DNA from: a virus
IMG/VR virus record: IMGVR_UViG_3300020185_000135
Span: 1-36,159 of that record
Length of the DNA: 36,159 nucleotides
Direction: 5' to 3' (one strand)
The translations under genes were made by a program, and so were the position numbers. Under the pieces are notes generated by a model. That model searched no databases and had not been told where the DNA came from. It saw only the letters and a program-made list of their open reading frames with translations. Below, piece by piece: positions 22,091-31,572 of the stretch. Each line of letters starts with the position of its first letter. Positions within the stretch are counted from its first letter, which is position 1.

Positions 22091-25000
22091 TTTCTTACTT
22101 TGAATTTATTATACGTTAATGTGTTACCAACTTTTCTAGTTTTAACAATCTCCATTAAACTACTCGTTATTTCACCCAATTCAATATTTGTCTCGGGTTT
22201 ATTTTTAACCACTTGGGTTAATTCGGTAATTTTGTTAGTCAAATTGTGCATACTATGGTTTGCAATAAGATCTTGATTAATCATATTACCCGATACATTT
22301 TTATTGATCTTGTAATCCATTGCTAAATTACTCAATTCTCGGTTTGTAATACCCGATAATTTTTGATTAAGGTGTTTGGGTATAACTCTTTCGTTCGGGT
22401 GTAATACGGCATGAAATCCACCTTTCCCGTCAATTCCACGACCATTGATCCCTGTATCTTCTGTCCCCTCAAGAAATGTAGGCAACGAATTTACAAATGT
22501 TTGTAATAAAGTTATGTCTGCAATTGTATCCGACAAAGCGTTTGTACTACCAGATGCTAACTTTTGATTATACGTTTGATATGCAGAAGATGCTAACTGA
22601 ATTTGTGCTTGGAATCGTTCTTGTTTTAACTTACGTTTATTTGCTTCATTAATGATCTTTTGTTGTTCCGCTAGAGATTGTTCCGCATTGATGTTACCCT
22701 CCGCTGCTAGAGTCTTAAGGTAATCAAATTGCTTTTGTGCCGCGTCAATTTCTTTGTTAATTTGATCAATTTTACGTTGTGATTGTTTAATGAAATAATC
22801 TGTAGCCAATTGGACTATTTGATTAATCTCATTGTATTTTTCTTTGTACTTGTCTGCAATACCCGATAAAAAGTCTTCTTCTGCACCCTCTAGTTCCTCC
22901 ATGTAACCCGTAAATGATTCAACTTGATCTTCTTTTGCTTCTAATTTTGCATTTTCACCCTCTTCAAAAATAATTAATTGTTCAGATGCTAAATCCTTTG
23001 CTCTTTTTATTTCGTCATCTTCTAGGTTTTTACGTTGGGTATCATAAAAATCTTCAACATCTTTAACTGCTAATCCTTTCTTTTTTGCTTCGGCTATTTT
23101 CCTTGTCCGTTCTTCGGTTAACTGCGTTGATCTTATTGCTTTTGCTCTATCGTATTGATCTTGTTCTGCTTGTTGTTCATACGCAACTCTTTGATCAATA
23201 TTTGCTACTGTCATGTCATACTTTTCATCTAGTAAAGTGTTCAAATTTGTAGCATCAAAATCACCCGTTTCTTGTGCAATTTTTAATTGAGCATTAAACT
23301 CTGTATCAATTTCTTTGTCCTTTTGTATAATTGCCCGATCTTGTTCGATCTCTAATAACTCTTGTAAAAGTTCTTTTTGCCTTGACAAATACCTATTTTT
23401 TTCTTTTAGTAATACGTTTTGTACTCTACTTACCTTATTATTTTTCTTTTTTTGATCTGTTGCCTTTGTTTCTGCGGCTAATGCTTCTTGGTATAATAAC
23501 CAATACTCTTCAACCATTTCGTTATATGTAATTTGCTCATCTTGAAGACTTGCTAATTCACCTTGTAAAGTATTTAATGCCGCTCTCTCACCAGCAACTT
23601 GTGCTTTTACTCCAAACAAATCTGCTGTTGCTTCATCAGTAGCACCAAACGTAAGATGTATTTCTTGCTCATTATAAATTTTTTGAAAATGATCTTGTAA
23701 TTGAGTGGCTATGCTCAAATCTGATTGTGCAAATGGTATTAATTCATTTTTAAGTTTTTCGATTCGATCCTTAACAGGTAATGCCCCTGGTCCACTTCCA
23801 CTTTTCAAATTATCTCTCATTCTTACAACAATTTTAAACTTCTCGTTCATTGCCGCAATTTCTAGTTTTCTCTCTTCATCGGCATCTTTTGCTGCCAATT
23901 TTTGTGTACGTAAAGTTTTCTCTACTATTTTAAATTTGTCTTCTAAAAGTTGGTTGTTTAATTTAAGTCTTGCCGCGTTTGCATTTGCTAAATTTTTAGC
24001 ACTAATCTCTGCCATTTCCATAGCCATATTTCTTGACTCTTCTTCTAGTCTTGCCGCCTTTGCCCCAGACGCAACGTCATACCAAGCCGTAGCCAACTCG
24101 GTTATAGCCATGATAATTGCAAATATTGCGATACTTGCAAATGCTTTACCAAATCCTTTAACTGCAGCACTTGCTTGTTTTGTCCCTCTAGCCAATTTTA
24201 TTTGCTCTAGTCTATATGCTCTAGTCATGGGTATTTGAGCCGCCATTTGTTTTCCTAATGAACTAAAATCGGTATTGTAAAGTCTTTGAGCAACACGTAA
24301 AAGCATAAGAGTAGTTTTGTAAACTACAAATGCCCTAATTAGTTTACCTATCGTATTCATGATCAATTCAAGATTTTCACCTAAAAATGCTAATGAAGTT
24401 TTTAACCCCTCACTAGCCATTATGCTATCACCCATTGAAAGTATAAACCCGTCCCATGCACTTGATAATAGAGTCAATTTACCTTGAACACTATCAAGTC
24501 TTTTGTCTGCCATTGCTTGTAACTCGTCATTTACATCGGTAATACTATCTCTAAAATCAACAAGTGTGTCTGCCCCTTGTAAAAACGTTCCAAATGCCGC
24601 AACAGAACGTCTGTCCGTTAGTTCTAATGCTTTGTTAAGGTCTATTCCCTTATCAACTAATTCCTGAAGTCCCTCGGCTAAATCGTCTGCACTTTTAATT
24701 GGTCTACCTAATTCTTGTGCTAGATCTCCATTTGCATCTGCAAGTTTCAATAGAATATTTCTTGTTGCCGTAGCCGCACTACTCGCATCAAAACCAGCCG
24801 TTGCTAATTGACCTAGTAAAGCCGTAGTATCCTCAATAGAAAATCCAAATTGTTTTGCGACTGGTGCAATTTTTGAGAAACTTGATTCGTATGCCGCAAA
24901 GTCTAACCCAGATTTTGTTGTTGCAACACCTAAAACAGAAACTACTCGTTCCATTTCTGACGCTTCTAATCCAAAACCCCTTAATGCACTACCCGCTACC

Positions 25001-25989
25001 TTTGCTGCTGCTGGAATATCTGCTCCCGTTGCTGCTGCAAAATTGGCTACCGCTTTTGTAGATCGATCAATTTCTTGAGTTGTAAAACCCAACTTGGCCA
25101 GTTCGATCTGCATATTGGTTATTTCTATTGCCGTAAATTGGGTTGTTGCTCCGAGTTTTTTTGCTTGTTCATTTAAACCTTTAAGTTCCTCTTTGCTCTT
25201 ACCTGATATTGCTGCAAGATCTGCTACTGCTTGATCAAAATTTACAATTGTACCCGCTACATTTCTTACAATACCTGCAAGTCCAAATGCTATACCAAGT
25301 GATCCTAAAGCCATTTGTAACTTACCTAGACCAGCCCTATAATTACCTACATTTCTAAAATTATCACCTACTCTTTTGTCTAATTTCTTAAGTTGATTAT
25401 CACCTTTCCTTGCTGCGTTAGTAACTTGATCGTATGTTTTAGATAACTTTCTATATTCTGCACTATTTTTTTTTCCTGATTGCTCAAGATGTAACATTTC
25501 CGCACCTAATTTTTTACTTTCATTCTTAAGATCTCTAGTATTTTTTACTAATTTTTTATATGCGTTTGACTCGTCTTCTATTAGTTTTTTACTCTTTAAT
25601 TGTTGCTTTGCAAGTCTTTCATTTTCCTGTGCTTGTTTTCTCTTTAAATTTATAGCGGTTTCTTGAGTTCTATTTGCCTTTTGTTTAGTTATCTCGGCTT
25701 GTTGTAATGCTTTTTGTCTTTGTTGTTCGGCAACTGCGGCAGACTTTTGAGTTTTCTCAAATTCTTGCGTTAGTTTTAATGCTTCTTTTGTGTTTTTAGT
25801 AAACTTTGCAATTTCTTTACTCGAATCAAATTTTGCACCACCTACTGATTCCTTTAAAACGGTTGCAGTTTGCTTCATTTCTTCTTGCAATGAGTTCATC
25901 TTTGTAATAGTCTTATCTGCACTATCTCTAATACCTGCAAAAATGTCGATCTCGGTAAATAGATCTTGAGGACTTATTTTTTTAGCCAT
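22087..25989 (-). CDS. Tail tape measure protein (TP901-type), 1300 aa
   Basis: Residues 1-230 are coiled coil rich in K, E, Q and A. Residues about 240-540 match the TP901 tape measure core (TIVNFDQAVADLAAISGKS, RSVAAFGTFLQGADTL). Hydrophobic segments follow at about 630-660, then a long coiled-coil region and a basic C-terminus. By the usual 0.15 nm per residue this predicts a tail of about 195 nm. It sets tail length and is ejected ahead of DNA. No lytic domain is evident. Confidence 0.93.
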   Translation of the reverse strand: MAKKISPQDLFTEIDIFAGIRDSADKTITKMNSLQEEMKQTATVLKESVGGAKFDSSKEIAKFTKNTKEALKLTQEFEKTQKSAAVAEQQRQKALQQAEITKQKANRTQETAINLKRKQAQENERLAKQQLKSKKLIEDESNAYKKLVKNTRDLKNESKKLGAEMLHLEQSGKKNSAEYRKLSKTYDQVTNAARKGDNQLKKLDKRVGDNFRNVGNYRAGLGKLQMALGSLGIAFGLAGIVRNVAGTIVNFDQAVADLAAISGKSKEELKGLNEQAKKLGATTQFTAIEITNMQIELAKLGFTTQEIDRSTKAVANFAAATGADIPAAAKVAGSALRGFGLEASEMERVVSVLGVATTKSGLDFAAYESSFSKIAPVAKQFGFSIEDTTALLGQLATAGFDASSAATATRNILLKLADANGDLAQELGRPIKSADDLAEGLQELVDKGIDLNKALELTDRRSVAAFGTFLQGADTLVDFRDSITDVNDELQAMADKRLDSVQGKLTLLSSAWDGFILSMGDSIMASEGLKTSLAFLGENLELIMNTIGKLIRAFVVYKTTLMLLRVAQRLYNTDFSSLGKQMAAQIPMTRAYRLEQIKLARGTKQASAAVKGFGKAFASIAIFAIIMAITELATAWYDVASGAKAARLEEESRNMAMEMAEISAKNLANANAARLKLNNQLLEDKFKIVEKTLRTQKLAAKDADEERKLEIAAMNEKFKIVVRMRDNLKSGSGPGALPVKDRIEKLKNELIPFAQSDLSIATQLQDHFQKIYNEQEIHLTFGATDEATADLFGVKAQVAGERAALNTLQGELASLQDEQITYNEMVEEYWLLYQEALAAETKATDQKKKNNKVSRVQNVLLKEKNRYLSRQKELLQELLEIEQDRAIIQKDKEIDTEFNAQLKIAQETGDFDATNLNTLLDEKYDMTVANIDQRVAYEQQAEQDQYDRAKAIRSTQLTEERTRKIAEAKKKGLAVKDVEDFYDTQRKNLEDDEIKRAKDLASEQLIIFEEGENAKLEAKEDQVESFTGYMEELEGAEEDFLSGIADKYKEKYNEINQIVQLATDYFIKQSQRKIDQINKEIDAAQKQFDYLKTLAAEGNINAEQSLAEQQKIINEANKRKLKQERFQAQIQLASSAYQTYNQKLASGSTNALSDTIADITLLQTFVNSLPTFLEGTEDTGINGRGIDGKGGFHAVLHPNERVIPKHLNQKLSGITNRELSNLAMDYKINKNVSGNMINQDLIANHSMHNLTNKITELTQVVKNKPETNIELGEITSSLMEIVKTRKVGNTLTYNKFKVRK

Positions 25990-26515
25990 TTTTTCTATGT
26001 TTTGTTTCTTTTATTTTGTCACTTTCAGTTTGTATTCCTTTAAGCAAATCTAAATACTGACGAGTAGTAATTTGGTCTAGATCAAGATAACTACCAATCC
26101 ACTTACTCAAATGTACCATACTTTGTTGTATAGTCATATTGGATTGGTTTTTATTTGTAGCCAATATATCCAATAATTTCTGCATTTGTATTTCACTTTT
26201 AGTTAATTGTACTCGATCTCCCGTTATAATATAATCGCATTGTAACAAAGCAATTTTTTTCATGAGATCTAGAGTTTTGTTGTATATTTTCCCTAAACCC
26301 ATTTCTTGAATGTACGATGTATACATTATATGATACGATTCCATGTCGTACTTTTCGTTTCCTATTGATAAATCCCGTCTCATGTACGTATAGTTCCCGT
26401 TATGGATCTCAATCCAACTACGTAAGGGTAATGTATCAATATTTAGGTAGTATCTCTTTAATGGCTTTCCTATAAGCAAACGTAAGTTTTTGAGCCAGTT
26501 TTGTTTTATTCTCAT
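25982..26515 (-). CDS. Second tail-assembly-chaperone-like frame, 177 aa
   Basis: This frame overlaps the preceding one by 80 bp (26436-26515) in the +1 (equivalently -2) phase, directly upstream of the tape measure. This is the position of the gpG/gpGT pair in lambda-like phages, where frameshifting makes a fusion. The ATG at 26515 is available, but the residues coded within the overlap look unconstrained, and the natural-looking domain starts near LPLRSWIEIHNGNY. A stop lies two codons upstream of the ATG, so any shift must occur inside the overlap. No textbook slippery heptamer was seen. Confidence 0.62.
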   Translation of the reverse strand: MRIKQNWLKNLRLLIGKPLKRYYLNIDTLPLRSWIEIHNGNYTYMRRDLSIGNEKYDMESYHIMYTSYIQEMGLGKIYNKTLDLMKKIALLQCDYIITGDRVQLTKSEIQMQKLLDILATNKNQSNMTIQQSMVHLSKWIGSYLDLDQITTRQYLDLLKGIQTESDKIKETKHRKNG

Positions 26516-26909
26516 CTGTTAAACCTAAAATTTTATCTTTTTTAATGTCATTATCTCTCCACCAATTTTCACTCTCCATTTTTACTGTATCTGCATCAAT
26601 TAATAGAGTACCAAAACCTACGGTAATTAACATTGATCGATAAAAATCACCACTATCAAATAACGTATAATGTTCACCTGCAACTTTTTCTGGATTAATC
26701 ATTTGGGTAAATTGACTATAAGTTCCTATTACATCATTGTCTTCATTAACACCCTCTTTAAATAATTGATCTTGTTGTATCCAAAACAATATTTGATTTT
26801 GCAAAACTTTATCTTGAAACACGATATACCAAATACGTTTGTAGTCTAGAAGAAGTTTAGTTCTTTGCAACAACAATCCTAAATTTGTATCTATTAATCC
26901 TACTGACAT
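26436..26909 (-). CDS. Tail assembly chaperone-like protein, 157 aa
   Basis: A helical soluble protein between the tail tube and tape measure genes, with a terminal overlap into a second frame. Size and place fit gpG-type tail chaperones that coat the tape measure during assembly. It lies just downstream of an intrinsic terminator, which would lower its expression relative to the tail tube. Confidence 0.62.
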   Translation of the reverse strand: MSVGLIDTNLGLLLQRTKLLLDYKRIWYIVFQDKVLQNQILFWIQQDQLFKEGVNEDNDVIGTYSQFTQMINPEKVAGEHYTLFDSGDFYRSMLITVGFGTLLIDADTVKMESENWWRDNDIKKDKILGLTDENKTKLAQKLTFAYRKAIKEILPKY

Positions 26910-26919
26910 ATTTTCTTAC

Positions 26920-26947
26920 AAAAAAGGGGACTCCAAAGAATCCCCTT
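26920..26947 (-). terminator. Intrinsic terminator after the tail tube gene
   Basis: The minus strand reads AAGGGGA, 10-nt loop, TCCCCTT, then further T (26925-26920). It is a strong GC stem with a U-tract. It sits within the late operon, so it probably works partially, making tail tube transcripts more abundant than chaperone and tape measure transcripts. Confidence 0.82.
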
Positions 26948-26964
26948 ATTACTATCTATTGATA

Positions 26965-27861
26965 TTAACCTACAAATTTGTACGATCCAGAAAAACCGTC
27001 TTTATCCATTGATAAAACATAATTGTCACCAACGTTAAAAGCATAATTCAAGGTATAGTTACCGTCTAGAGGTACGTTTTCTTGACCACCTGTGATCGTA
27101 ACAACTGCTCCATTTTCAGTCAATTTGAAATCTCCTGGAACACCACCTTTAAATACAAGAGCATTAACTGCAGTACCATAATCAAATTGAGCATCAAACG
27201 TAATGTCTGCGGCTGTTTGAACAACATTAGCAAAATTAACATCAATTAACCCCTCAAGATCATTGAAATTAATACCTGCTTCATCTGGTTGGATCATGTA
27301 CATTGTTGACTCATCAAATAATCTGTTAAAGTCAAAACCTAACATAATTTTTTGAACAGTCGAATCCGTTGCAAAATTAAACTTCGGATCCCAAGATTCA
27401 TTATCAACTGGAATAGGGTACAATTTGTCACCTACTTTTGATCCTACTAAATTACCTACAACATCAACGATGTATATACCAAATTCTACACAACGTCCAG
27501 CGTTCATTTTTCCTAGTAATGTAGGTGTTGAATCGTCACCCCATAACTCACCTGCAAATGATCTTTTCCCTTGTCGTAAAAAAGCCATTCTACCACTATT
27601 TGCTTCCTCAAATTGTGAGTCCGCTTTTGGAAGTTCAACATTTTCAAAACTAGGTAATGGAAACCACCTTTTTGATGCATCTGTTTGATTAACAAGTGTA
27701 CTCCACACTGGAAGTGTTGTACTTGTATCAATATAATTTTCTGTACCGTCATTTGCTTTTAAATTGACCATAATCAATTTAGAAGTTACACTCTGAATCG
27801 GCACGCAATTCGGCCGTCCTGTGTTCGACAGACCTGCTTCGCAATTACAACCTAAAGCCAT
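26965..27861 (-). CDS. Major tail (tube) protein, 298 aa
   Basis: The N-terminus MALGCNCEAGLSNTGRPNC carries three cysteines. The middle is beta-rich (residues 60-210), and the last 75 residues look like an immunoglobulin-like decoration domain (TENGAVVTITGG, LNYAFNVGDNY). Gene order (after connectors, before chaperones and tape measure) and the following terminator indicate the abundant tail tube subunit. Clear homology to a named family is not visible to me. Confidence 0.7.
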   Translation of the reverse strand: MALGCNCEAGLSNTGRPNCVPIQSVTSKLIMVNLKANDGTENYIDTSTTLPVWSTLVNQTDASKRWFPLPSFENVELPKADSQFEEANSGRMAFLRQGKRSFAGELWGDDSTPTLLGKMNAGRCVEFGIYIVDVVGNLVGSKVGDKLYPIPVDNESWDPKFNFATDSTVQKIMLGFDFNRLFDESTMYMIQPDEAGINFNDLEGLIDVNFANVVQTAADITFDAQFDYGTAVNALVFKGGVPGDFKLTENGAVVTITGGQENVPLDGNYTLNYAFNVGDNYVLSMDKDGFSGSYKFVG

Positions 27862-27925
27862 ATTTTCTATTTTTTAATTTTTTTATTTATTCGTTCTTTT
27901 GGTTATATCTGGTTACCACCCGAAA

Positions 27926-28597
27926 TTAAACACAGCAATTACCTTTGTATTTACTTAATGTCAATCTCAATTCGACACCACTCAAGTTAGCATCTAAAAT
28001 GTTTTGAAAAGATCCACCTGCGTCTTCTGTCCCAAACCTTGTAAAGTTTTTAATTTCATACTCCTCAAGTGTTTCAAAACTCCGATCTTGTTCTATGATC
28101 TCGATAAATTCTTCGGCTAATTTGGTCATGGGTTGTACAACATTTTGCGTATGATCCTTTGTATAGTAATTCACCACATTGGTTTCATCTAAAAAGAATA
28201 TTCGTAATGCTGATTCCCACTCTTTTGTATTACTTCTTCCGAATACTTTGTAATCAATATCATGTAACAACCATATTATTGGTGTTTTCGATGCTAGTTT
28301 TGGTGTACTTATAGTCCACTCTCGATTTGCTGCAATTCTAGTACCCCCTAAAAAATAAGGAGTTTGAATGTAGAATGTACCAGACAATCCCGTTTGATCT
28401 AGGATTGTAAGCCACTCATCTGTTTCTACTTCTTCTATCACGTAATCATTCCCAATATCACTAATTGGTTTACCTGGTCTTGCCCATTTCGTATTGCACG
28501 TTTCAATTTTATTAGTTGTATTATTCCAAGTACCGTCTATGGTATTATCAATACGACTAACTAGATCTTCAATTACAAAACTTATTTCTTTGATCAT
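27926..28597 (-). CDS. Tail completion / head-tail joining protein, 223 aa
   Basis: An alpha/beta protein ending in the cysteine pair NCCV. The frame can be extended to a TTG at 28603, but the ATG at 28597 overlaps the upstream TGA as ATGA and is preferred. Location between connector and tail tube suggests a tail terminator or completion role. Confidence 0.6.
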   Translation of the reverse strand: MIKEISFVIEDLVSRIDNTIDGTWNNTTNKIETCNTKWARPGKPISDIGNDYVIEEVETDEWLTILDQTGLSGTFYIQTPYFLGGTRIAANREWTISTPKLASKTPIIWLLHDIDYKVFGRSNTKEWESALRIFFLDETNVVNYYTKDHTQNVVQPMTKLAEEFIEIIEQDRSFETLEEYEIKNFTRFGTEDAGGSFQNILDANLSGVELRLTLSKYKGNCCV

Positions 28598-29337
28598 AAC
28601 CAAGTAGTATATTGTTTACGTTGTCCGTTAAATAGATCATAATTCCCTACACCCACATAGTCTACGTTTACAACAAGATCAAGATTCCCCTCATCGACAC
28701 TAATTTGATCTCCGATTTTGTAATCTATACCTTTTGTATCAATGTCAACAGATTGTACTACACCTAATCCGTCACTAACTACATTCAATTTTGCAAGAGA
28801 TCCACTACCACCAACTACGTCATAAACTCCGCTAGTGATATTTGTTCCAGGTGTTGTCATGGTAATACTTACCAATTGTCCCGTATCGGCTCCCCTGTGC
28901 TTGTAAATATATTTTTGAATGTTAGTATAAGACTTCACTGATTCGTTATACCTATTGTACATCATATTGTAAACGGTAGATGCTACTTCACTATTTTCAG
29001 ATTTTGGATTGACATTACCAAAAGGTGTTTGCTGATTAATCAAGTCTTTTGCATATTCAAAATACACAAATCCTGTAAGCATATCAATAATACCTCTTGA
29101 CGTTATGATTGTGTGATTCCAGTCTTCATTTATTGCATTATATAGTGCGTCAAAATTAGGACTTTGAGGTAACCCCATATTCAAGTCTGTCATAAATTCG
29201 TTATAAAGATCAACTCCTAAAAGACTAACTAAATATTCTTTTTCGTATCTCTCAATATATGCTATCAACTTGTTCATAGTGAACATACCTGTTGACAACT
29301 CAAATTTATTAATAAAGTCTTCCGTATCTAAAAACAT
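28594..29337 (-). CDS. Head-tail connector protein (DUF6712-like), 247 aa
   Basis: The helical N-terminal half (FINKFELSTGMF, then YEKEYLVSLLGVDLYNEF) resembles the adaptor (gp6-type) connector family common in Bacteroidota phages. The C-terminal 80 residues form a beta domain (VYDVVGGSGSLAKLNVV) unlike simple adaptors. It follows the capsid genes. Confidence 0.65.
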   Translation of the reverse strand: MFLDTEDFINKFELSTGMFTMNKLIAYIERYEKEYLVSLLGVDLYNEFMTDLNMGLPQSPNFDALYNAINEDWNHTIITSRGIIDMLTGFVYFEYAKDLINQQTPFGNVNPKSENSEVASTVYNMMYNRYNESVKSYTNIQKYIYKHRGADTGQLVSITMTTPGTNITSGVYDVVGGSGSLAKLNVVSDGLGVVQSVDIDTKGIDYKIGDQISVDEGNLDLVVNVDYVGVGNYDLFNGQRKQYTTWL

Positions 29338-29344
29338 TTCACTT

Positions 29345-29551
29345 CTATTTTACTAACGTTGCATAATCCTGTCTCAAGAAAATCATAGCACTTGATCCAT
29401 TAACTGAAATTTCTCTGCCTTTGAATAAGTTTTTATGCTTACCCGTGCATGTCATTTTGTACATTTTATTTGGATCTAGTGTTTCCTCTTTTTTTGAAAC
29501 AACTTTTTTAGTCTTTTGGGACTTGTTCTTAAGTTTCTTCTTTTCTGACAT
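29345..29551 (-). CDS. Small basic late protein, 68 aa
   Basis: A lysine-rich N-terminus (MSEKKKLKNKSQKTKKVV) is followed by a short beta-like domain (MYKMTCTGKHKNLFKGREIS). It lies between the capsid and connector genes. A minor head or capsid-decoration role is plausible from position only. Confidence 0.6.
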   Translation of the reverse strand: MSEKKKLKNKSQKTKKVVSKKEETLDPNKMYKMTCTGKHKNLFKGREISVNGSSAMIFLRQDYATLVK

Positions 29552-29560
29552 ATCTATTGA

Positions 29561-30787
29561 TTAAGGTGTTTTTAAAATCAATGCTATATCCGTATCAATA
29601 TCACCAAAAACAAATGCCTTTTTTTGATTCGTTTTGACGTACTGAACAAGTCTTGCTTCAATTAAGATCGTCACCATATTACGTGTGAAGTCATCTTGAT
29701 CTAAACCTGTGGTCATAGTCATATTTTCTCTAAATCTTACATTCACTTTTGACATATCTCCAACAAGGTAAGTACCTACTGACATATAAGTAGAAGAAAC
29801 AATTGTCATTCCTGCAATAGTCAACTCACCAGTTTGTGGTAAATACATTGGGTAAGTATACGTGTTGTCCGTTCCTTTAGTCAACTGCAATTTAGCAATG
29901 TCTTCTGGATTCAATACAACGTGTGTTGGTGAGAAGTTTTCTGCTTCAATTTGTGCTTTTACAACTCTCATTAAATCAGATATATTTGCACCTGGAATTG
30001 ACAAAGCAAATGATCCTGCTCCAAAAGTCGGTAAACCCATACCTAAAGATAATAATCCATTGATTTGTGCTGCACCAGTTCCATTTAATAAAGCAGTTTC
30101 AATATCTTCTCGTAACTTATCCATTAGATCAGTATTGATTTCTGAACGAATAAATGAAAGATCGTCAAGCATTTCTTTTGATACTTTAATGTAACCCGCA
30201 ATCTTCTTAACTTCTTCCGAAATCTCTCTCCAACCAACTTCACGCTCTGATTTTGCTTCTGCTTCAGGAACCCAAGTGTTCTTTGAACTAGCGGTTTGAG
30301 TTACATACGTTACAAATTTTGATGTTGTTGTCCCTCTAGATACAACGTCAAGGATTCCTACTCTTTTACGTACTACTCGATCTACTTCAGAATCAAAATC
30401 TGTCAAAGCATAATCACCTACATAACTTCCTGTGATCGTAGTATCTTTAACATCTAGATTGATTTGAGTACCTTTCTCTACTGCAGATTTGATCTTGTCA
30501 ATATTGTCAGAAAATGTTTTGACAATAGTTTGAGCCAAAGATAATTTCTTTGTAGGTACAACTTGTGCCTTTTCTCCGAAACTCTCAAATCTACCCTCAA
30601 GTTTAGCAATTGCTTTCTCAATATCCGTACTTTTTTCCTCAAGTCCTTTAAGACTATCAATTTGAGATCCTATCTCACTTTTTGCTGCTTCTAGATCCTC
30701 TTTTGTAGAGAACGTGGCAGACTTTTCTTCAAACGAAGTGTTAATCTTCTCGATTACTTCTTCTGGTGTTAATTTAGTTTCACTCAC
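29561..30787 (-). CDS. Major capsid protein, HK97 fold, 408 aa, GTG start
   Basis: Residues 1-75 form a coiled-coil delta/scaffold domain (LTPEEVIEKINTSFEEK, then LKGLEEKSTDIEKAI), followed by a linker and the HK97 core from about 120. Recognisable core parts are WVPEAEAKSEREVGWREIS, KIAGYIKVSKEMLDD and a NGTG turn. The start is GTG at 30787. The prohead protease encoded upstream should remove the delta domain during maturation. Confidence 0.92.
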   Translation of the reverse strand: MSETKLTPEEVIEKINTSFEEKSATFSTKEDLEAAKSEIGSQIDSLKGLEEKSTDIEKAIAKLEGRFESFGEKAQVVPTKKLSLAQTIVKTFSDNIDKIKSAVEKGTQINLDVKDTTITGSYVGDYALTDFDSEVDRVVRKRVGILDVVSRGTTTSKFVTYVTQTASSKNTWVPEAEAKSEREVGWREISEEVKKIAGYIKVSKEMLDDLSFIRSEINTDLMDKLREDIETALLNGTGAAQINGLLSLGMGLPTFGAGSFALSIPGANISDLMRVVKAQIEAENFSPTHVVLNPEDIAKLQLTKGTDNTYTYPMYLPQTGELTIAGMTIVSSTYMSVGTYLVGDMSKVNVRFRENMTMTTGLDQDDFTRNMVTILIEARLVQYVKTNQKKAFVFGDIDTDIALILKTP

Positions 30788-30812
30788 TATTTCTATATTT
30801 TTGAGTTATTAC

Positions 30813-31571
30813 TTATGATCGTAAACTTTTTACGACCTTATTCCAATCAAATGATTCAACTACGGGTACATCGGCTAGGTTCGGTGATTGAGTTATACTC
30901 GGATCACTTGACGCTAGTGTTGTTAATTGCGTTGTTAAATATTTGAGTTTCATTTCGATTTCATGCAAACGGTCATCTGTACCCTGTCCGCTCACTAAAG
31001 ATTTTTGTAGTATGTTTATCTCATTAAAGAGTTTCTGTGCGTAATTCGGCTTGTCTTGGCTTTTAATTACGTCTATTACGTTGGTGTATTCGTTTGATCC
31101 AAAGGTAACGGCACTACCCTCCCATAGTTTGACTTCTTTGATCTCAAAATATCCACCCGTTGTCATCGTTTTATCTTCAATCCATTTACTTTTTTTGTCT
31201 ACGTATTGAAAACCTATTGAATGTTCTCTTATAATTCCCTCTTTATAATCTGCCCATGCGTCATCACCTAGAGAAGACGTACCTAATCTTGCTACTGCAA
31301 ATAATCCTTTGTCATCTTCATCTAAACTCATGAATTTACCTATTGGTTTTTCCCAATCATGATAACGAAGAAATGCGATCTTTCGATTACTTTTAGATCC
31401 TACTCCACGTTCTTTAATTGATTTCTTGAAAGCACCTTTTTTTATTACATCATAATCACTGTCCATTACATCAAATGTAGACAAGTATATTGCTACTTCT
31501 CTTTTTTCTTCGTCTAGGTCTTTGATTATTTCTGTATTCTTTTGTGAATACTTGTTTATATCACGATCCAT
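30813..31571 (-). CDS. Prohead maturation protease (U35/HK97-type), 252 aa
   Basis: Core residues of the caudovirus prohead serine protease are visible: H71 in RYHDWEKPIGK, S118 in REHSIGFQ and an acidic residue in KEVKLWEGSAV (146-154). The C-terminal 80 residues are a helical scaffold-like tail. It lies between portal and capsid, the standard order. Confidence 0.9.
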   Translation of the reverse strand: MDRDINKYSQKNTEIIKDLDEEKREVAIYLSTFDVMDSDYDVIKKGAFKKSIKERGVGSKSNRKIAFLRYHDWEKPIGKFMSLDEDDKGLFAVARLGTSSLGDDAWADYKEGIIREHSIGFQYVDKKSKWIEDKTMTTGGYFEIKEVKLWEGSAVTFGSNEYTNVIDVIKSQDKPNYAQKLFNEINILQKSLVSGQGTDDRLHEIEMKLKYLTTQLTTLASSDPSITQSPNLADVPVVESFDWNKVVKSLRS

Positions 31572-31572
31572 A

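Noticed and set aside
23705-24238. 177-codon plus-strand frame opposite the tape measure gene
   Set aside because: It is a shadow of the repetitive, biased composition of the tape measure coding strand, with no start signals or motifs.
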